Of a DNA stretch of 64,000 nucleotides, positions 45,335 to 56,310 are shown in pieces. The stretch spans positions 105,426-169,425 of the forward strand of contig JAJOZX010009471.1 of the NCBI GenBank assembly GCA_023014485.1, given 5' to 3'. The translations under genes and the position numbers were made by a program. How positions within the stretch are numbered: the stretch's first letter is position 1; each line of letters starts with the position of its first letter. The notes under the pieces are model-generated. The model was not told the DNA's origin. It saw only the letters and a list, made by a program, of their open reading frames with translations, and made no database searches. The stretch is from Bathynomus jamesi (lineage: Eukaryota; Arthropoda; Malacostraca; Isopoda; Cirolanidae).

Positions 45335-45830
45335 TTAATAATTCCTGTAAAAAAATATGAACAAAAATACCAAAGTATATCTTGATTGATCTTGGTATCT
45401 TGATTTTGCAGGACGAATGCCCGTAAAATCGCTCATCCTCAGAAGAAGAGTGCCAAAATCAAGACCCAAAATTTTAGAGATGCTTGAACATTCTGCATTT
45501 GAAAGAGTGGAGATCAATGACAGGAGGAAAAATGGATTGAGGAAGATTGTTCTAGAATTGACCAGTTGAGTAGATAAAAGATTGAAAATACCGATTAACC
45601 CTTGCGTTAGAGAGTTGAACAGAAAAGGAATGAAAATGTGTCGAAAGTTTGGTACTACGCGCTCTCCTAAAAGGGGGAGGGATGCAGTTACAGAGTTCAG
45701 AAGAGCATTGTCCGTTATAATAGCGACAATAAAGAGAGAGTGAGGAAACACTGCGGCGAGGAGAGAGGGACTGAAGACAGTAAGTGGGAAGCGGGCGAAA
45801 ATCAAATACTGCATTCGAGTAAAAAAAAAC
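45335..45830. other. Unassigned, open in several frames
   Basis: Open frames on both strands (45335-45832 minus and 45552-45851 minus), none with a recognised motif. The sequence before the Tc1 fragment may be the 5' part of that element, but it does not align with the Tc1 N-terminus at 61953. Confidence 0.4.
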
Positions 45831-46430
45831 ATCCTTCGTACGGTTAAACATGGTGGTAGTAGTTTGCTTCTTTGGGATACTTTAGCGCTTCTGGTCCAGG
45901 AAAACTTGTCATCATCAATGGAATCTTGAATTCGAAGAAATATAAATTTTTTTTAGCGGGAAATGTATTGTCTTCAGTTCGGGAGTTGCGAATGGGTCGC
46001 AATTGGGTACTGCAACAAGATAATGACCCAAAATATAAAGGTAAGAGCACCATGAAATGGTTTCAACAAAAGAATTTGAAGCTTCTCGAGTGGCCTAGTC
46101 AAAGCCCAGCTCTCAATTTAATCGAGAATTTATGGTTTGATTTGAAAAAAGAAGTCCGCAAGAGAGACCCTTCGAAACTTAATGAATTTCAACAATTTTC
46201 TTTAGAAGAATGGGTTAAAATTTCTACCGAGATATGTCGAAACCTTGTAGAAAAAGACCCAAAACGAATCTTTTAAGTCATTCAAGCAAAAAGTCGACGC
46301 ACAAAGTATTAAATATTTTTGTAAATAAATGTACGAGAACTCTTGCATTTTATTTCTTTTTACTGTACTTTAATCACATTTTTTTATATTTTACATTATA
46401 TGTTAGAGTATGGTGATGTACAATCTGCGG
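45831..46430 (+). mobile_element. Tc1-type element fragment, C-terminal half
   Basis: From a sequence like VKHGGSSLLLWD to the 3' end, which shares CACAAAGTATTAAATA and TTTGTAAATAAATGTACGAG with the arms of the Tc1 element at 60729-62284. No left end identified. Confidence 0.85.
45845..46276 (+). pseudogene. Tc1 transposase C-terminal part (DD34E)
   Basis: ASGPGKLVIINGILNSKKYK, WVLQQDNDPKYKGKSTMKWF (second Asp) and PSQSPALNLIENLWFDLKK (catalytic Glu). 34 residues lie between the Asp of QQD and the Glu of IEN, the DD34E spacing of Tc1. The N-terminus and first catalytic Asp are missing. Same family as the protein at 60985-61953. Confidence 0.88.
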
Positions 46431-47194
46431 TTGGTCATTCAGGGTAGAGCAGTTGTAAGCTACAGTAGTTCACCTGGGATCAGTGAAATGGGAGGAAAAG
46501 CCAAAGGTAGTGCACAGAATCTAAAATGGAGATTTCAGCAAAAGCAGAGTGGGATAGAATGTATGTAAAGTAAAATCACTTCTAAGTTTGACTTCTTTGT
46601 AACATTAGAAATCTCTCATGGAAGCGTTTTGTGTGTTAATGTAAATTTAGTATATATGATACTTCAGTTGGCCGTATTTGGCGATATATCTATTGGTAAA
46701 TGGAGAAAGTCATTAAACGAAATTATTCTGATAAAAGGATTCACATTTTCGTTTTTTTTTTTTACGTTTTAGCGGATAAAAATAATGGTAAATTTTTATA
46801 GTTGTTATTTTATAAATAATTTTTATAAATAAAAAATACATAATTAATTTAACATGAGTATTTTAAATCTTCATTATAAAATGAGTCGAGACAAAAGAAA
46901 TTTGTAGAGGGTTATACTATATGTGGGTAAATACGTTTAAGATTTAATCATCTTAGTGAACAGGATGCTGAATTTAATGCACTGTATTCAGAGTTTTTTT
47001 TTATTGTTATTGTTATTAGCAGAACATCTGAAACATGGCTTAAAGTTCTTATCAATGGTGAAGTTTTGCATGAATTGATATCCAACCATGCATGACCAAA
47101 TGAAGTCACAGTAAATGCTGGAATTGATCCATGTCATTTGTAGGCACGAATCAACGCAGCGCTGCATGTTGCGAAGTTGCGTGCAATGCATTAC
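46431..47194. other. LGR2 intron, unassigned
   Basis: AT-rich; no motif recognised. Confidence 0.5.
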
Positions 47195-47326
47195 AGGGGT
47201 CAAAGTTGAAGTCTTCAAGAGAAGACTAGATGCCTGGCTCAGGACGGTACCAGATGAGCCGGGTGTACCTGACTATATACGGTGGAGAGCGCGAGAGCAA
47301 TTCGCTCCTCCACCAAGCCAGGCCTA
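47195..47326 (+). pseudogene. LINE (CR1-like) 3' end fragment
   Basis: VKVEVFKRRLDAWLRTVPDE then PGVPDYIRWRAREQF matches the C-terminal end of CR1-like RT proteins (FKxRLDxFLxTVPDEP). Only the last part of the element is present. Confidence 0.7.
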
Positions 47327-47596
47327 GAGGCGGGGCCACCAGCTTGCCCTTCGTGTGAAGAAAGACCGATGCACGGAACCCTAACGAGGTTTAACGAGGT
47401 GTGTGTATATATATATATATATATAGGGGGGCACAAAAATTACGAATCAAAGGAGCCAGAAAGAATGGATCATTTCCGTTCTGGGCCGCTACTATTTTTA
47501 AATAAAAATTACTTTTTTAGTTTAAAAATGTATAATTTATGCAATGATGACACTTAGACCCTGACTTTTGCGCCATATATATATATATATATATAT

Positions 47597-48632
47597 AATA
47601 TATTAACAGAAGATACATAAATTTTCCTTTATGGATGGGAAGGTCGGGTGGGAACGTGGAGGTTAGACCGCAGGCCCACCCCAGGTCCGATCTAGCAAGG
47701 ATGTATGAACATTTTTACAGTTATGAAACTTATGAAGCTCGCTGCTGACTGCCCAATATGCCTTTCTAATTCAGGTGGTAGAAAACCATTAAAAACGTTT
47801 TCCGGATTCGGAGAAGGTCACTATGATAAAGGGACTTGGAAAATGAAGACATTCGTCTTTGTGGTCATCATTTTGTGTTGTTAACAATCTTCCTTTTGAG
47901 TGAAAACGAGTCTTGTAGAATAAAATTAAAAAAAAAAACGATGTTGGAGAAACGTGAAGGCATATCAGCACTGTTGTGACAGTTACTTTCCCGTAACTGA
48001 TTACAGTTACTGGTTACTGCTTCAAATAATTAACTAGTTAGAGCTACTAGTTACTGTCTTAAAAAGTAACTAGCTACTAGTTACTTCAAAAGTTACTTTC
48101 GACATTTTTCCTGGTTTTAGCGAGCATCTGATCCTGATAAAAGTATTTTCCCTGGCAAGTGATACTTGCCAAGTTTGTTCACTTGTTTAAATTGATTGTG
48201 ATTTAACGAATAAACAAGAGGATTTTATCATATTAGCATTAGATATATGTTGCCAATAAACTTGCACTGTACACAATACGTACATCGAGGAAGGCTTGTG
48301 AAAAAAAGTAGCTACTAACTTTTTGCCCTCAACGAGAAATGTAACTGGTAGAATTTATAAATATTCATGATTTTTTTGTAACTACTTAGTTACAATTACT
48401 CGGCGGAAAAATGTAATTAGTTACCGTTACAGTTACTCAAAAAAGTAACGATTACTGACTACTGCATATCGGAGAGTGCGGCAAACCTTATAAGTTTTAT
48501 AACCTTAAAAATGCTCATACATCCGTGCTAGATCTGATCTGGAATGGGCCTGCAGCCTGGCCTCCACGTTCCTCCCCCCCCCACCTTACCATACCATCGA
48601 CAAAAGAAAATTGATGTAGCTTCTGTTAATTT
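47597..48632. mobile_element. Old inverted-repeat element carrying a nested hAT MITE
   Basis: TTAACAGAAG, GAACGTGGAGG, GCAGGCCCA, ATCTAGCA and GGATGTATGA occur at the left (47604-47712) and inverted at the right (48510-48627) in the same order, giving arms of about 150 bp. The inside is occupied by the hAT-type MITE 47969-48464. Confidence 0.75.
47969..48464. mobile_element. hAT-type MITE
   Basis: Ends CACTGTTGTGACAGTTAC and GTAACGATTACTGACTACTG, flanks CATATCAG and CATATCGG (7 of 8). Subterminal GTTACT/AGTAAC repeats on both sides. No coding capacity. Confidence 0.75.
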
Positions 48633-48764
48633 TTATCTCGTGACATGAAGAGTGAAAACTTTAAGTATCCAGAAGCATTTCTGAATAACCTTTTTCAATC
48701 AAACTGAAATTGTGTGTGAATTCTTTGTCATAAAACTAAAAACGTTTCTGAGGACCATCCTAAT

Positions 48765-48766
48765 TT

Positions 48767-48826
<60 letters not shown>

Positions 48827-48895
48827 ACGGCCTTTATGCGAAATCGGCCTTTTTGCAAAAAGGCCGATTTCGCATAAAGGCCGTAACATATACAT
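48765..48895. repeat. (TA)n followed by a perfect 74-bp palindrome
   Basis: (TA)n from 48765, then a perfect palindrome 48819-48892 with arms TTACGGCCTTTATGCGAAAT and CGGCCTTTTTG and no spacer. The second copy of the 566-bp element is inserted at its right edge. Confidence 0.95.
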
Positions 48896-49461
48896 CGTGA
48901 CCCGACAATTCAGCGCAGGACAATTCAGCGCCGACAATTCAGCGCCGACAATTCAGCGCAAGACAATTCAGCGCGAAAATACCAACAAAGAAGAAGAAAG
49001 AACAAATCCAGAGGGAAGAGAGGCTTGCAACTGTTAGGTTAGGTTAGGTTAGGTTAGGTTAGGCTTCTAGTTTTTGAAATAAAATCTTAACAATTCTAAC
49101 AAATTTTGTTTTTTTAAAAAAATTTTAATAATTATACTACTTTGAATTTTATCTCCGATTTGTCACTCTTTCGTTATGTCACTCCTTCGTTACGGTATTT
49201 ATGTCACTCCTTTGTTATGTCACTCCTTTGAAATGTCACTCCTTCGATACAGACCCAATTTAGCATATATATAAATATACAAATTTTTCTCTTTTTTATT
49301 TATTGCCATTTATTTTTATTATTTTTAACTAAACTTTTAACTGTACTGACTTGCGCTGAATTGTCGGCGCTGAATTGTCTTGCGCTGAATTGTCTTTGCG
49401 CTGAATTGTCGGCGCTGAATTGTCGGCGCTGAATTGTCCTGCGCTGAATTGTCGGTGCTCC
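48896..49461. mobile_element. 566-bp element with 15-bp iteron ends, copy 2
   Basis: Same 566-bp length, ends and internal arrays as 21250-21815. Flanked by 9-bp repeats CATATACAT (48887-48895 and 49462-49470), which overlap the end of the palindrome. Small indels in the iteron arrays separate the two copies. Confidence 0.93.
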
Positions 49462-49509
49462 CATATACATATATTTATCGATACATTCGTAGTTTAAGTG
49501 GGACATGAA

Positions 49510-49965
49510 GAGTTAAACATCTTTTCACATAGAACATCATTCCGTTCATACGTCCATTTCGGGGTACGAGCAGCTTGCAGCAGCATTACCAAACAAATAG
49601 GGGGTAAAAGTACTGACGAGGCTTTCGTACGTGGTTCATCACCACTAAAAGCAACAATGCTCATATTAGTTTGTCAAAAGAACATCCATATTTGTATTCA
49701 ATTTATTGCAATTTTTGTTAGTTTGTATTGCAAACACCTCTAGTTATTATTAGTCCTGGTGCATGATTCTTCAGGAGCAAGATGAACCGCAAGTTTGTGT
49801 TTCCTCCCTAAGGCAGCACAAATTTACTCGTACCAATCACAGTCACACTCGTACTACTTCAGGCTTGCTCTGCACAAAGGACCAAAAACCACAAGTATCC
49901 GCAATCGCAAACCGTCCGTATACTGGCCTGTATTTTGTATTTATTAGTATAGAATTATTATTTTT
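49510..49965 (+). repeat. Left arm of a large diverged inverted repeat
   Basis: Contains GTACGAGCAGCTTGCAGCAG, TGACGAGGCT, GGTTCATCACC, GATTCTTCAGGAGCAAGATG and GGCTTGCTCTGCACAAA; the right arm at 52190-52640 carries diverged copies in inverse order and orientation. Confidence 0.75.
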
Positions 49966-50189
49966 TTAATATACGGGTTGTTATAAAGTCCTGGAGGGGT
50001 TTTAAAAATAAATAACTTTTTTATTATTCCAAATAGACAAAATAGCACGTATGAAAATCTATGACTTAGTTTTTTCATAGTTCACACCCGCACGTTACGT
50101 TTCAACATATCCGCACATATCACATCAGCACAATGCAGCGTTCGGTTCTCTTTTTTTTCAGATAGATGCACCCCACTTAAACCCTCTAT

Positions 50190-50760
50190 GGCTTCAGCTG
50201 AAGAAAAAGTAAACTGCTTGTTGTGATTAGCCGAGCTGAAATCTGTTACAGCAGTGAGACGCTAGTTCCGGGCACAGTACAACAAAAATCCACCATCTGA
50301 ACACAGGGCCACCGAGAGGGCGAGGAAGCCGGGTTAAATCCCAGGGGCCCGGACCTCTAGGAGGCCCGGACTAAAAATATTAATAAAGCAATTGATTAAA
50401 TAAGAGAGGAAATATAATTAATGAACATACATTTTATAGAGATTATCATATTCTATGTTTTGAATAGTGACTTGGACATATAATCAGTTTGCTTGTTATG
50501 TACACAAAAAACATTCATAATAAAATACTAAGTAAACAGGGGGGCCTATATATCAATCCTTCCCCGGGGCCCGGGGCAGCTCTCGCCGGCCCTGTCTGAC
50601 CATGCAATAAGAGACTGAATGAAAAAATTTAAAGAGACAAGTTCAGTGCATGACAGAGCGTCGTTTACTCTACTCAGCTACAAGGTTCGGCAGAAATGAA
50701 AGCACGTATCGAAACTGTAGTGGATCAAATCACGCGGCAAGAAACAGAATGTTTTCCAAT
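50190..50760 (+). pseudogene. Mariner-type transposase N-terminus, split by a MITE
   Basis: MASAEEKVNCLL then LAELKSVTAVRR and FRAQYNKNPPSEH give the helix-turn-helix start of a mariner-like transposase, with in-frame stops. After the MITE 50304-50594, FKETSSVHDRAS continues it. The catalytic part is not found. Confidence 0.7.
50304..50594. mobile_element. hAT-type MITE, CAGGGCC ends
   Basis: Ends CAGGGCCACCGAGAGGG and CTCTCGCCGGCCCTG, flanks TCTGAACA and TCTGACCA (7 of 8). GGGGCCCGG-type palindromic sequence lies near both ends. Confidence 0.88.
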
Positions 50761-50825
50761 CCCTATAGAATAGAATTGAACGTTGTCATTGCCCAAGAAG
50801 GGGGATATGTTGAAGCGTAAAGCAT

Positions 50826-51606
50826 ACCTAATTTTAGTGTGCAGTGATAACCAATTTGGGATCTTTTCCGTTCTACCCAGCAACAATTTCTAGTGTAGTT
50901 TTACTTGCTGAATTCAATAATATATATTTATTTTGGAGAAAGTATTCGTGCTTTAATTAGTTATGGTTATAATTATTAATTTTTTTCTCTCTTTTGTAAA
51001 TAATGTTATGGATGATAAATGGAATTTCATAAACATAGTTATGGAAATAACGTTCTACCCCAGCCTTCTTTAGTTAACCTTATAAGGCTAACTAACGAAA
51101 ATATCACGACCTAACCTAACCAGTCGTCAAGGGCGTACAGTTGATTTAGCTAAACAAAGGAACGAGAGACATTGGGGAACATCTAGAAATATGATAGATT
51201 CTTATTTATGTGAATTTCTGTGGAGGAGAAAACAAAAAGGAAAGGACATTTTTATTGAAATCTTAAATGCAATCTCTACTTTTAAATAAAATAAACGGAC
51301 TATAACTCTTTTGTTATTAATTTCTCCAAAATAAGATATATATTATTGAATTCAGCAAGTAAAACTACAGTAGAAAATAATATATAATTTCATTTTTTGT
51401 TGCTGGGGTAGAACGGAAAGAGCCCCAATTTGCGCAGTAATAATTTAAATTTGTGCAGTGATAAATGAAAATCTGTGCAGTGATAAATTAGGTTCTATTT
51501 CCGATATAAAACCTAATTATCACTGCACAGATTTTCAATTTATTATTGCACAAATTTAAATTATTACTGCGCAAATTGGTTACTGCACACTAAAATTAGG
51601 TATGGC
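50826..51606. repeat. Inverted repeat with CCTAATTTTAGTGTGCAGTG ends
   Basis: Left segment 50826-50960 pairs with pieces of 51325-51606 (TTCAGCAAGTAAAACTAC, GGGGTAGAACGG and CACACTAAAATTAGG). The right side also carries tandem GTGCAGTGATAAAT units with an inverse. It contains the partial palindromic core 51058-51145. Confidence 0.7.
51058..51145. repeat. Half of the shared palindromic MITE core
   Basis: CCCCAGCCTTCTTTAGTTAA, GGCTAACTAACGAAAATATC and GGGCGTACAGTTGA match one arm of the GGATCACC-type MITEs; the other arm is missing. Confidence 0.88.
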
Positions 51607-51739
51607 GTAAAGTGCAGGTGTGAACTGTGAAAAAACTTTGAGTCATAGATTTTCATGATATGTGTTATTTTGTTCTATTTGGAATAATTATAAAGTTATT
51701 TATTTTTAAAGTCCCCTCTCGGATTTTATAACAACCCTG

Positions 51740-52189
51740 TATATCTGTAGACAACACGGAAAAACACTATTTGTAAACTCAAACGGAATAGAATTTTAAA
51801 ACGACTACGTCGTAAGGTAGAATAACCTGCCAAAAAACAAACCCAGAACAAAATTCGGAAAACTTTTAAGACCTTACCTTCTTCCTTATACTTGTATATA
51901 TAAATTTACAGTTTAGTTTGATGAGCAATTGAGCATATTGTAAGTTAGGAAATAAAATTAGACTGAGTTAAAAGTGTTTGATGTTTGCTTGAAGAAACTT
52001 ATAATAGTTGCATTTGTGGTCAATGCAGTTACTTGGAGCAGTACCCGGTTAGGTTACATGAAAGCGTAATTAAATTTGGTCGGGTTGGTTGAATTATAGT
52101 TTAGCTTATGAGTGGAGTGGGTTGGAGGCCTTCAATTAAAACTTTTAAAAGTTACGGAAAAATATGTTAATATGTATTACACAGAAAAA
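51740..52189. other. LGR2 intron, unassigned
   Basis: No open frame with motif. A repeated GGTTAGGTT / GGTTGGTTG type sequence near 52045-52090. Confidence 0.5.
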
Positions 52190-52660
52190 AATAAAGGCAT
52201 GGTTAAAAAAGGAAGGTTTAAAATTGCAAAGTTCTGATTTCTTGATCCAGTTTGTGTAGAGCAAGACTAGGGTGATACAAATATGTTTATAATTGGAATA
52301 GGTATATTTGTGTTGCCTTGAGGAGGAAAAAACTCGTGGTGCATCTTCCTCTTGAAGAATCACGCTGACGGACCTACAGTATGAAAACAGGAATATTTAC
52401 AATGGAAACTAAGGACACGGGCATCAAAATGAATACAAATCAGACGGTTTATTGGATAACGATAACACAGAGCAAATGTTGCTTCGATTGGTCATGAACC
52501 ATGTACGGGGAGCCTCGTTAGTACGGTGACCCTGTATGTACTTGATAATGATGCTACCAACTGCTCGTACGCTGAATGAGTGTGTGGGTGGAGCGGTGTT
52601 TTGTGTACTAAAGCGAAGTTTTTCTTCCCATTTATACTTGTTGTTGACATGTGCGTCTCG
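52190..52660 (-). repeat. Right arm of a large diverged inverted repeat
   Basis: Diverged inverse of 49510-49965. On the minus strand GTACGAGCAGTTGGTAGCA, CTAACGAGGCTCC, GGTTCATGACC, GATTCTTCAAGAGGAAGATG and AGTCTTGCTCTACACAAA keep the order of the left arm. Confidence 0.75.
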
Positions 52661-52934
52661 AGCATTGAAATATATATATATATATATATATTCTTATACA
52701 ACCGAAATAATAAAATTCTTGGTACATAGTCTCAAATCCTGACAATTTCAAATATGTTAAACTTTTTTATGATGTTTCTTAGTTTCATACGATTTATTTT
52801 ATTAAAGGAAACGTTCTGTCATAAAATCTCCATTGATGCCTTAAGGAATTCTCAATTAGTTTCCTGTTGCAATGAAGCAATTATACTTTACAATTGAAGT
52901 TAAAAGCGTTTGTATGAAATCAGTAAATACTTAC

Positions 52935-53006
52935 ATATCTTCGAGGCTTTTCAAGGGAAAGAATGATTGAGGATGAATTCTTGATATCAAATTGGATTCT
53001 AGATTC
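52935..53006 (-). CDS. rk: LGR2 exon: one leucine-rich repeat
   Basis: 72 bp, a single 24-residue LRR: NLESNLISRIHPQSFFPLK then SLED. Acceptor TATTTTCAG before 53006, donor GTAAGTATT after 52935. The first base completes CTG (L) with the previous exon (NLQVL), and the last two bases AT join C of the next exon. One-LRR exons of 72 bp with the same phase are the classic LGR gene structure. LRRs form the hormone-binding solenoid. Confidence 0.93.
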
Positions 53007-53019
53007 CTGAAAATAAAAA

Positions 53020-53029
53020 TATATATATA

Positions 53030-53095
<66 letters not shown>
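53020..53095. repeat. (TA)n microsatellite
   Basis: About 35 TA units, a few bases upstream of the LRR exon acceptor. Confidence 0.95.
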
Positions 53096-53100
<5 letters not shown>

Positions 53101-55446
53101 CGTATATTGAAATAGAGCTTCAGTTTAAAATCATTGAGAGAGTGAAAAAGTATTCCATGTCAGATTAGATGCTTCATAAATAGGTTTTCAAAGTATTTTT
53201 TTTAATATTGAAACTGGGTCAAACGACTACCAATTCGCCAAGAAGAAATTTGATTTCACCTAACCTGAACTATCTCGGGATGTTCGAAACTTCAACTTTT
53301 AGTCTGTTAAAAGGAAAGTCACGAAAAAATAAGTTAAATCGTTTTTACGCGTAACTTTTCGCCATAGCAATTTCTTAGGTGTAAATGATTAATATACACG
53401 TGATTTTATTATGCGCGATAAGCACTTTCTCAAGTCCACATAATCAAAAGGATTGTCCCAAAGACCTACTCGTATAGTTTCAGTAGAGATGAACCTAACA
53501 CCTGACCAGAAAATGTCAAAGTTTAACTTTATGCATTTAACATTATGGAAGGTATTATATTATTATTGGATGTATTCTTTTGGGAATATTCCACTCGCAG
53601 TAAAATCAAACGAATGAAAAGGCCAACGTTTCGTTATAATCAATATAATTACTTCCGAGTAGCTGAGGAAATTATAGTTGCCCGGAAGAGATTATAGTGA
53701 TTATGAGGAAACGGTGACCTTTTTATTGGTTTCATTTCCTGCGTATTTGCTATTATTATCTAAATTTATTTATAAAATTCAAAGGTAAACTGAAGTCAGA
53801 TGTTCGTGTGATTAAGTCCCACTTCGCGTCTCTTCCATCGTCGATCGCGGTCACAAAGTGAGAGTGCACGAAGTGAGGGTTGCTTATTAGATCTAACTTA
53901 AGTTGACCCAACCTAACTTAACCTAACATTAACTTAACCCATCCTTACCTAATCTAACCTAGAACCAAAGTGGCAAGGCCGAAGATGAGAAAAGGAATGG
54001 CATGAAGTGGAAAAAATGTATCCAAGCGAAAAGTTTTTAATGTATTCGGTAGTTGTAAAATGTCGTGAATTATATTTGCTCAATAGTAATGCAAAACTCA
54101 ATAAGTTATTTGTAATGTACGAGTAAAGCATTTCTAATAGGAGAGTTTAGTGGTCTCCAACAGAAGGCGTTCTCAAGGCAGTTTGAACCAATAGTAGAAA
54201 TAAAATCTTTTCACTACAACGTAAATACTTGAAGAAAATGTTCGGCATGATGTTATGGCAGACATCGAAGTTTGTTTCATGTGTAACCGAAGCTTCATCA
54301 TTATTTTAGTTTCTTACATTATTGTAGGGTCCTCCGTTTCGGTGATAAAATGTGTGTGGGAGAATAGAACAAAGTACAAGTTTTCGTTGTGTGAATTTCT
54401 GAAATCTGATGTACATTTCCTTCGATTTAGGATCTCTCTCCCTTAATTCCTTTCAAAGACAGCATACATTAATAAATAATTGCTCATATGTTCTTTGCAT
54501 TTTGCTTTTCATCATTTGACTTACGTCGTCTGTTCGCTGTACTTTTGTGATGCAAATAAAAATTTATTTTTAGCGAGTGCCGACATTAGAAATTTAAATA
54601 AGATCAACTCTGAGATGCTTTAAAAATGACTGAAGATGATCAAAGTAATTTTTTTTTTTACTTTTCAAGACGTTCAGAATTTAGGTAAAATAATAACCAA
54701 GGTTTTACTACTTGGAGAGTCTTCAAATGAATATCGTTCCTCTTTTGTTTCTGGTATATTTATTATTCAGAAAGTTTTGTTCCCCTTTCCGTCTGGGAAT
54801 TTTGATGCCTTGAAATGATGAGGGAATTTAAAACGTGCGATTTTATTTTACTCTATTTTAGAACACGAAGTACCAACCTCTATACTGCGTCTTTTAACCA
54901 AAATATCTAACGTCAGTTTGCTCAATGGTACTCTGCTTACTACGGGATCTGAATAAATCGTTCATAATAACTGACGTTTTGGGAAAATTATCTTACCAAT
55001 TATACTGAATCTAGTTCAGGGTTACCTTCTTTCATTAACCATATCCGATGTGAATTTCGGTGAATCTAACATTATTTAACAAATGCTTTAATTCTTAAGC
55101 GAGTTACTGTAATTTGATCTATGAAAAATGTTTACGCAAAATACAAAAATTTCATTCATCTTGTGTATTAAATTACGCTTCAAAAATCAATTTAGGTTTC
55201 GTAAAAACCGTATCACTCGAGAGTGCTTTTTGTATACTTATTGACGTCTTACCCTATTTTAAAGAAGAAACATTTTGGTTAACCTTTATTGACTTTAGTA
55301 ACGCTTCTGATGCGTCCACTGCGTGATACAATGTAATTAGGGTGGGAGTTTGGGTGTCAAAGTCCGAGTACGAAACATCTGAAGAACGGATTACCATGAT
55401 TCTGGGAGTGGTTCTCTTCGAGGATATGTAGGTGTGCCCGAGAGAA
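53096..55446. other. LGR2 intron, unassigned
   Basis: Long AT-rich intron stretch. Scanned on the minus strand for further LRR exons; none found. Degenerate AACCTAACTTAACC units near 53900-53965. Open frames are short and without motif. Confidence 0.55.
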
Positions 55447-56310
55447 GTGGTTCTCAAACTGGGGTACGCGTACCCATAGGGGTAGCGTGAGGTCAACAAA
55501 GGGTACGTGACACAATAAATAAAACTTCCAAAATAAAACTACATTTTTGTATTCGCTAAAAAATACTAATGTGAAGTGTCACAAGAAGAATAAGTGGACC
55601 ATCTAGCTACAAACTACGGAAAACTGTTTACATTCGATGACATACATTGATATAATGAGGTTCTGAATTGTATACAGAGGGTTGACAAAAGTAAATAGAC
55701 AACTTTGGTCTTTCCATAGTTTTTGATTTGATAATAAAAATCGATAAATTAGAATCGTGTTGCTTTTCCCTTTGCATTATGTAAAGCTGACACACGTTCT
55801 AGCATTCTTTTGATGAGCTTCACCATTTGTGCCTGAGGACAATCATTGTGGTATCTATTTACCTCTGCACAATTGGGCTTTTGTAGAAGGTTTAATTTTA
55901 TACAGTTATTTTAAAGTGTTAAAACCTCACCAAGTTAGAAGTATGGCTGAAAATAAGCATGCAAAGGCTGACAAAGACAAGCCTATTTTGACAGACATAA
56001 GACCTACGAGGCCTAGCAATCTGCTTTGGAGAGGCTACATTGCTACAAGAATATCAGGTCATAGATTAGTAACTAATATACCGTTGTCTTTAAAGTAAAA
56101 AATAGAATATATTGATATTTTTAGTTCTTTATTTGTAATATTTACTGGATTTATAATATTAGGTTATATGTTATAATATGACACAAATTTATTGACACAG
56201 GGTGAAATAAGGTTGGTAAAATAAGGGAGGGTTACTTCAATAATAAGTTAATATCCAAAGGGTACTTGGTCTCAGAAGTTTGGTGCCCTGGAGAAGCGTC
56301 ATGGAACTTA
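55447..56310. mobile_element. hAT-like element remnant
   Basis: Left end GTGGTTCTCAAACTGGGGTA with CGCGTACCC, right part AAGGGTACTTGGTCTCAGAA then GTTTGGTGCCCT, the ends of a common hAT type. The inside shows no hAT protein. 55829-56098 is an open frame of 89 residues without recognised motif. Flanking duplications not clear. Confidence 0.5.

Larger units (their letters stand above)
49974..51739. mobile_element. Mariner-type element with long TIRs and nested insertions
   Basis: Left end CGGGTTGTTATAAAGTCC and right end (inverted) CAGGGTTGTTATAAAATCC, with arms of about 130 bp that include AAAAATAAATAACTTT and ATAGATTTTCAT. TA at both borders. Inside: a broken transposase N-terminus, a hAT-type MITE (50304-50594), an inverted repeat (50826-51606) and a partial palindromic core (51058-51145). 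Confidence 0.85.
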
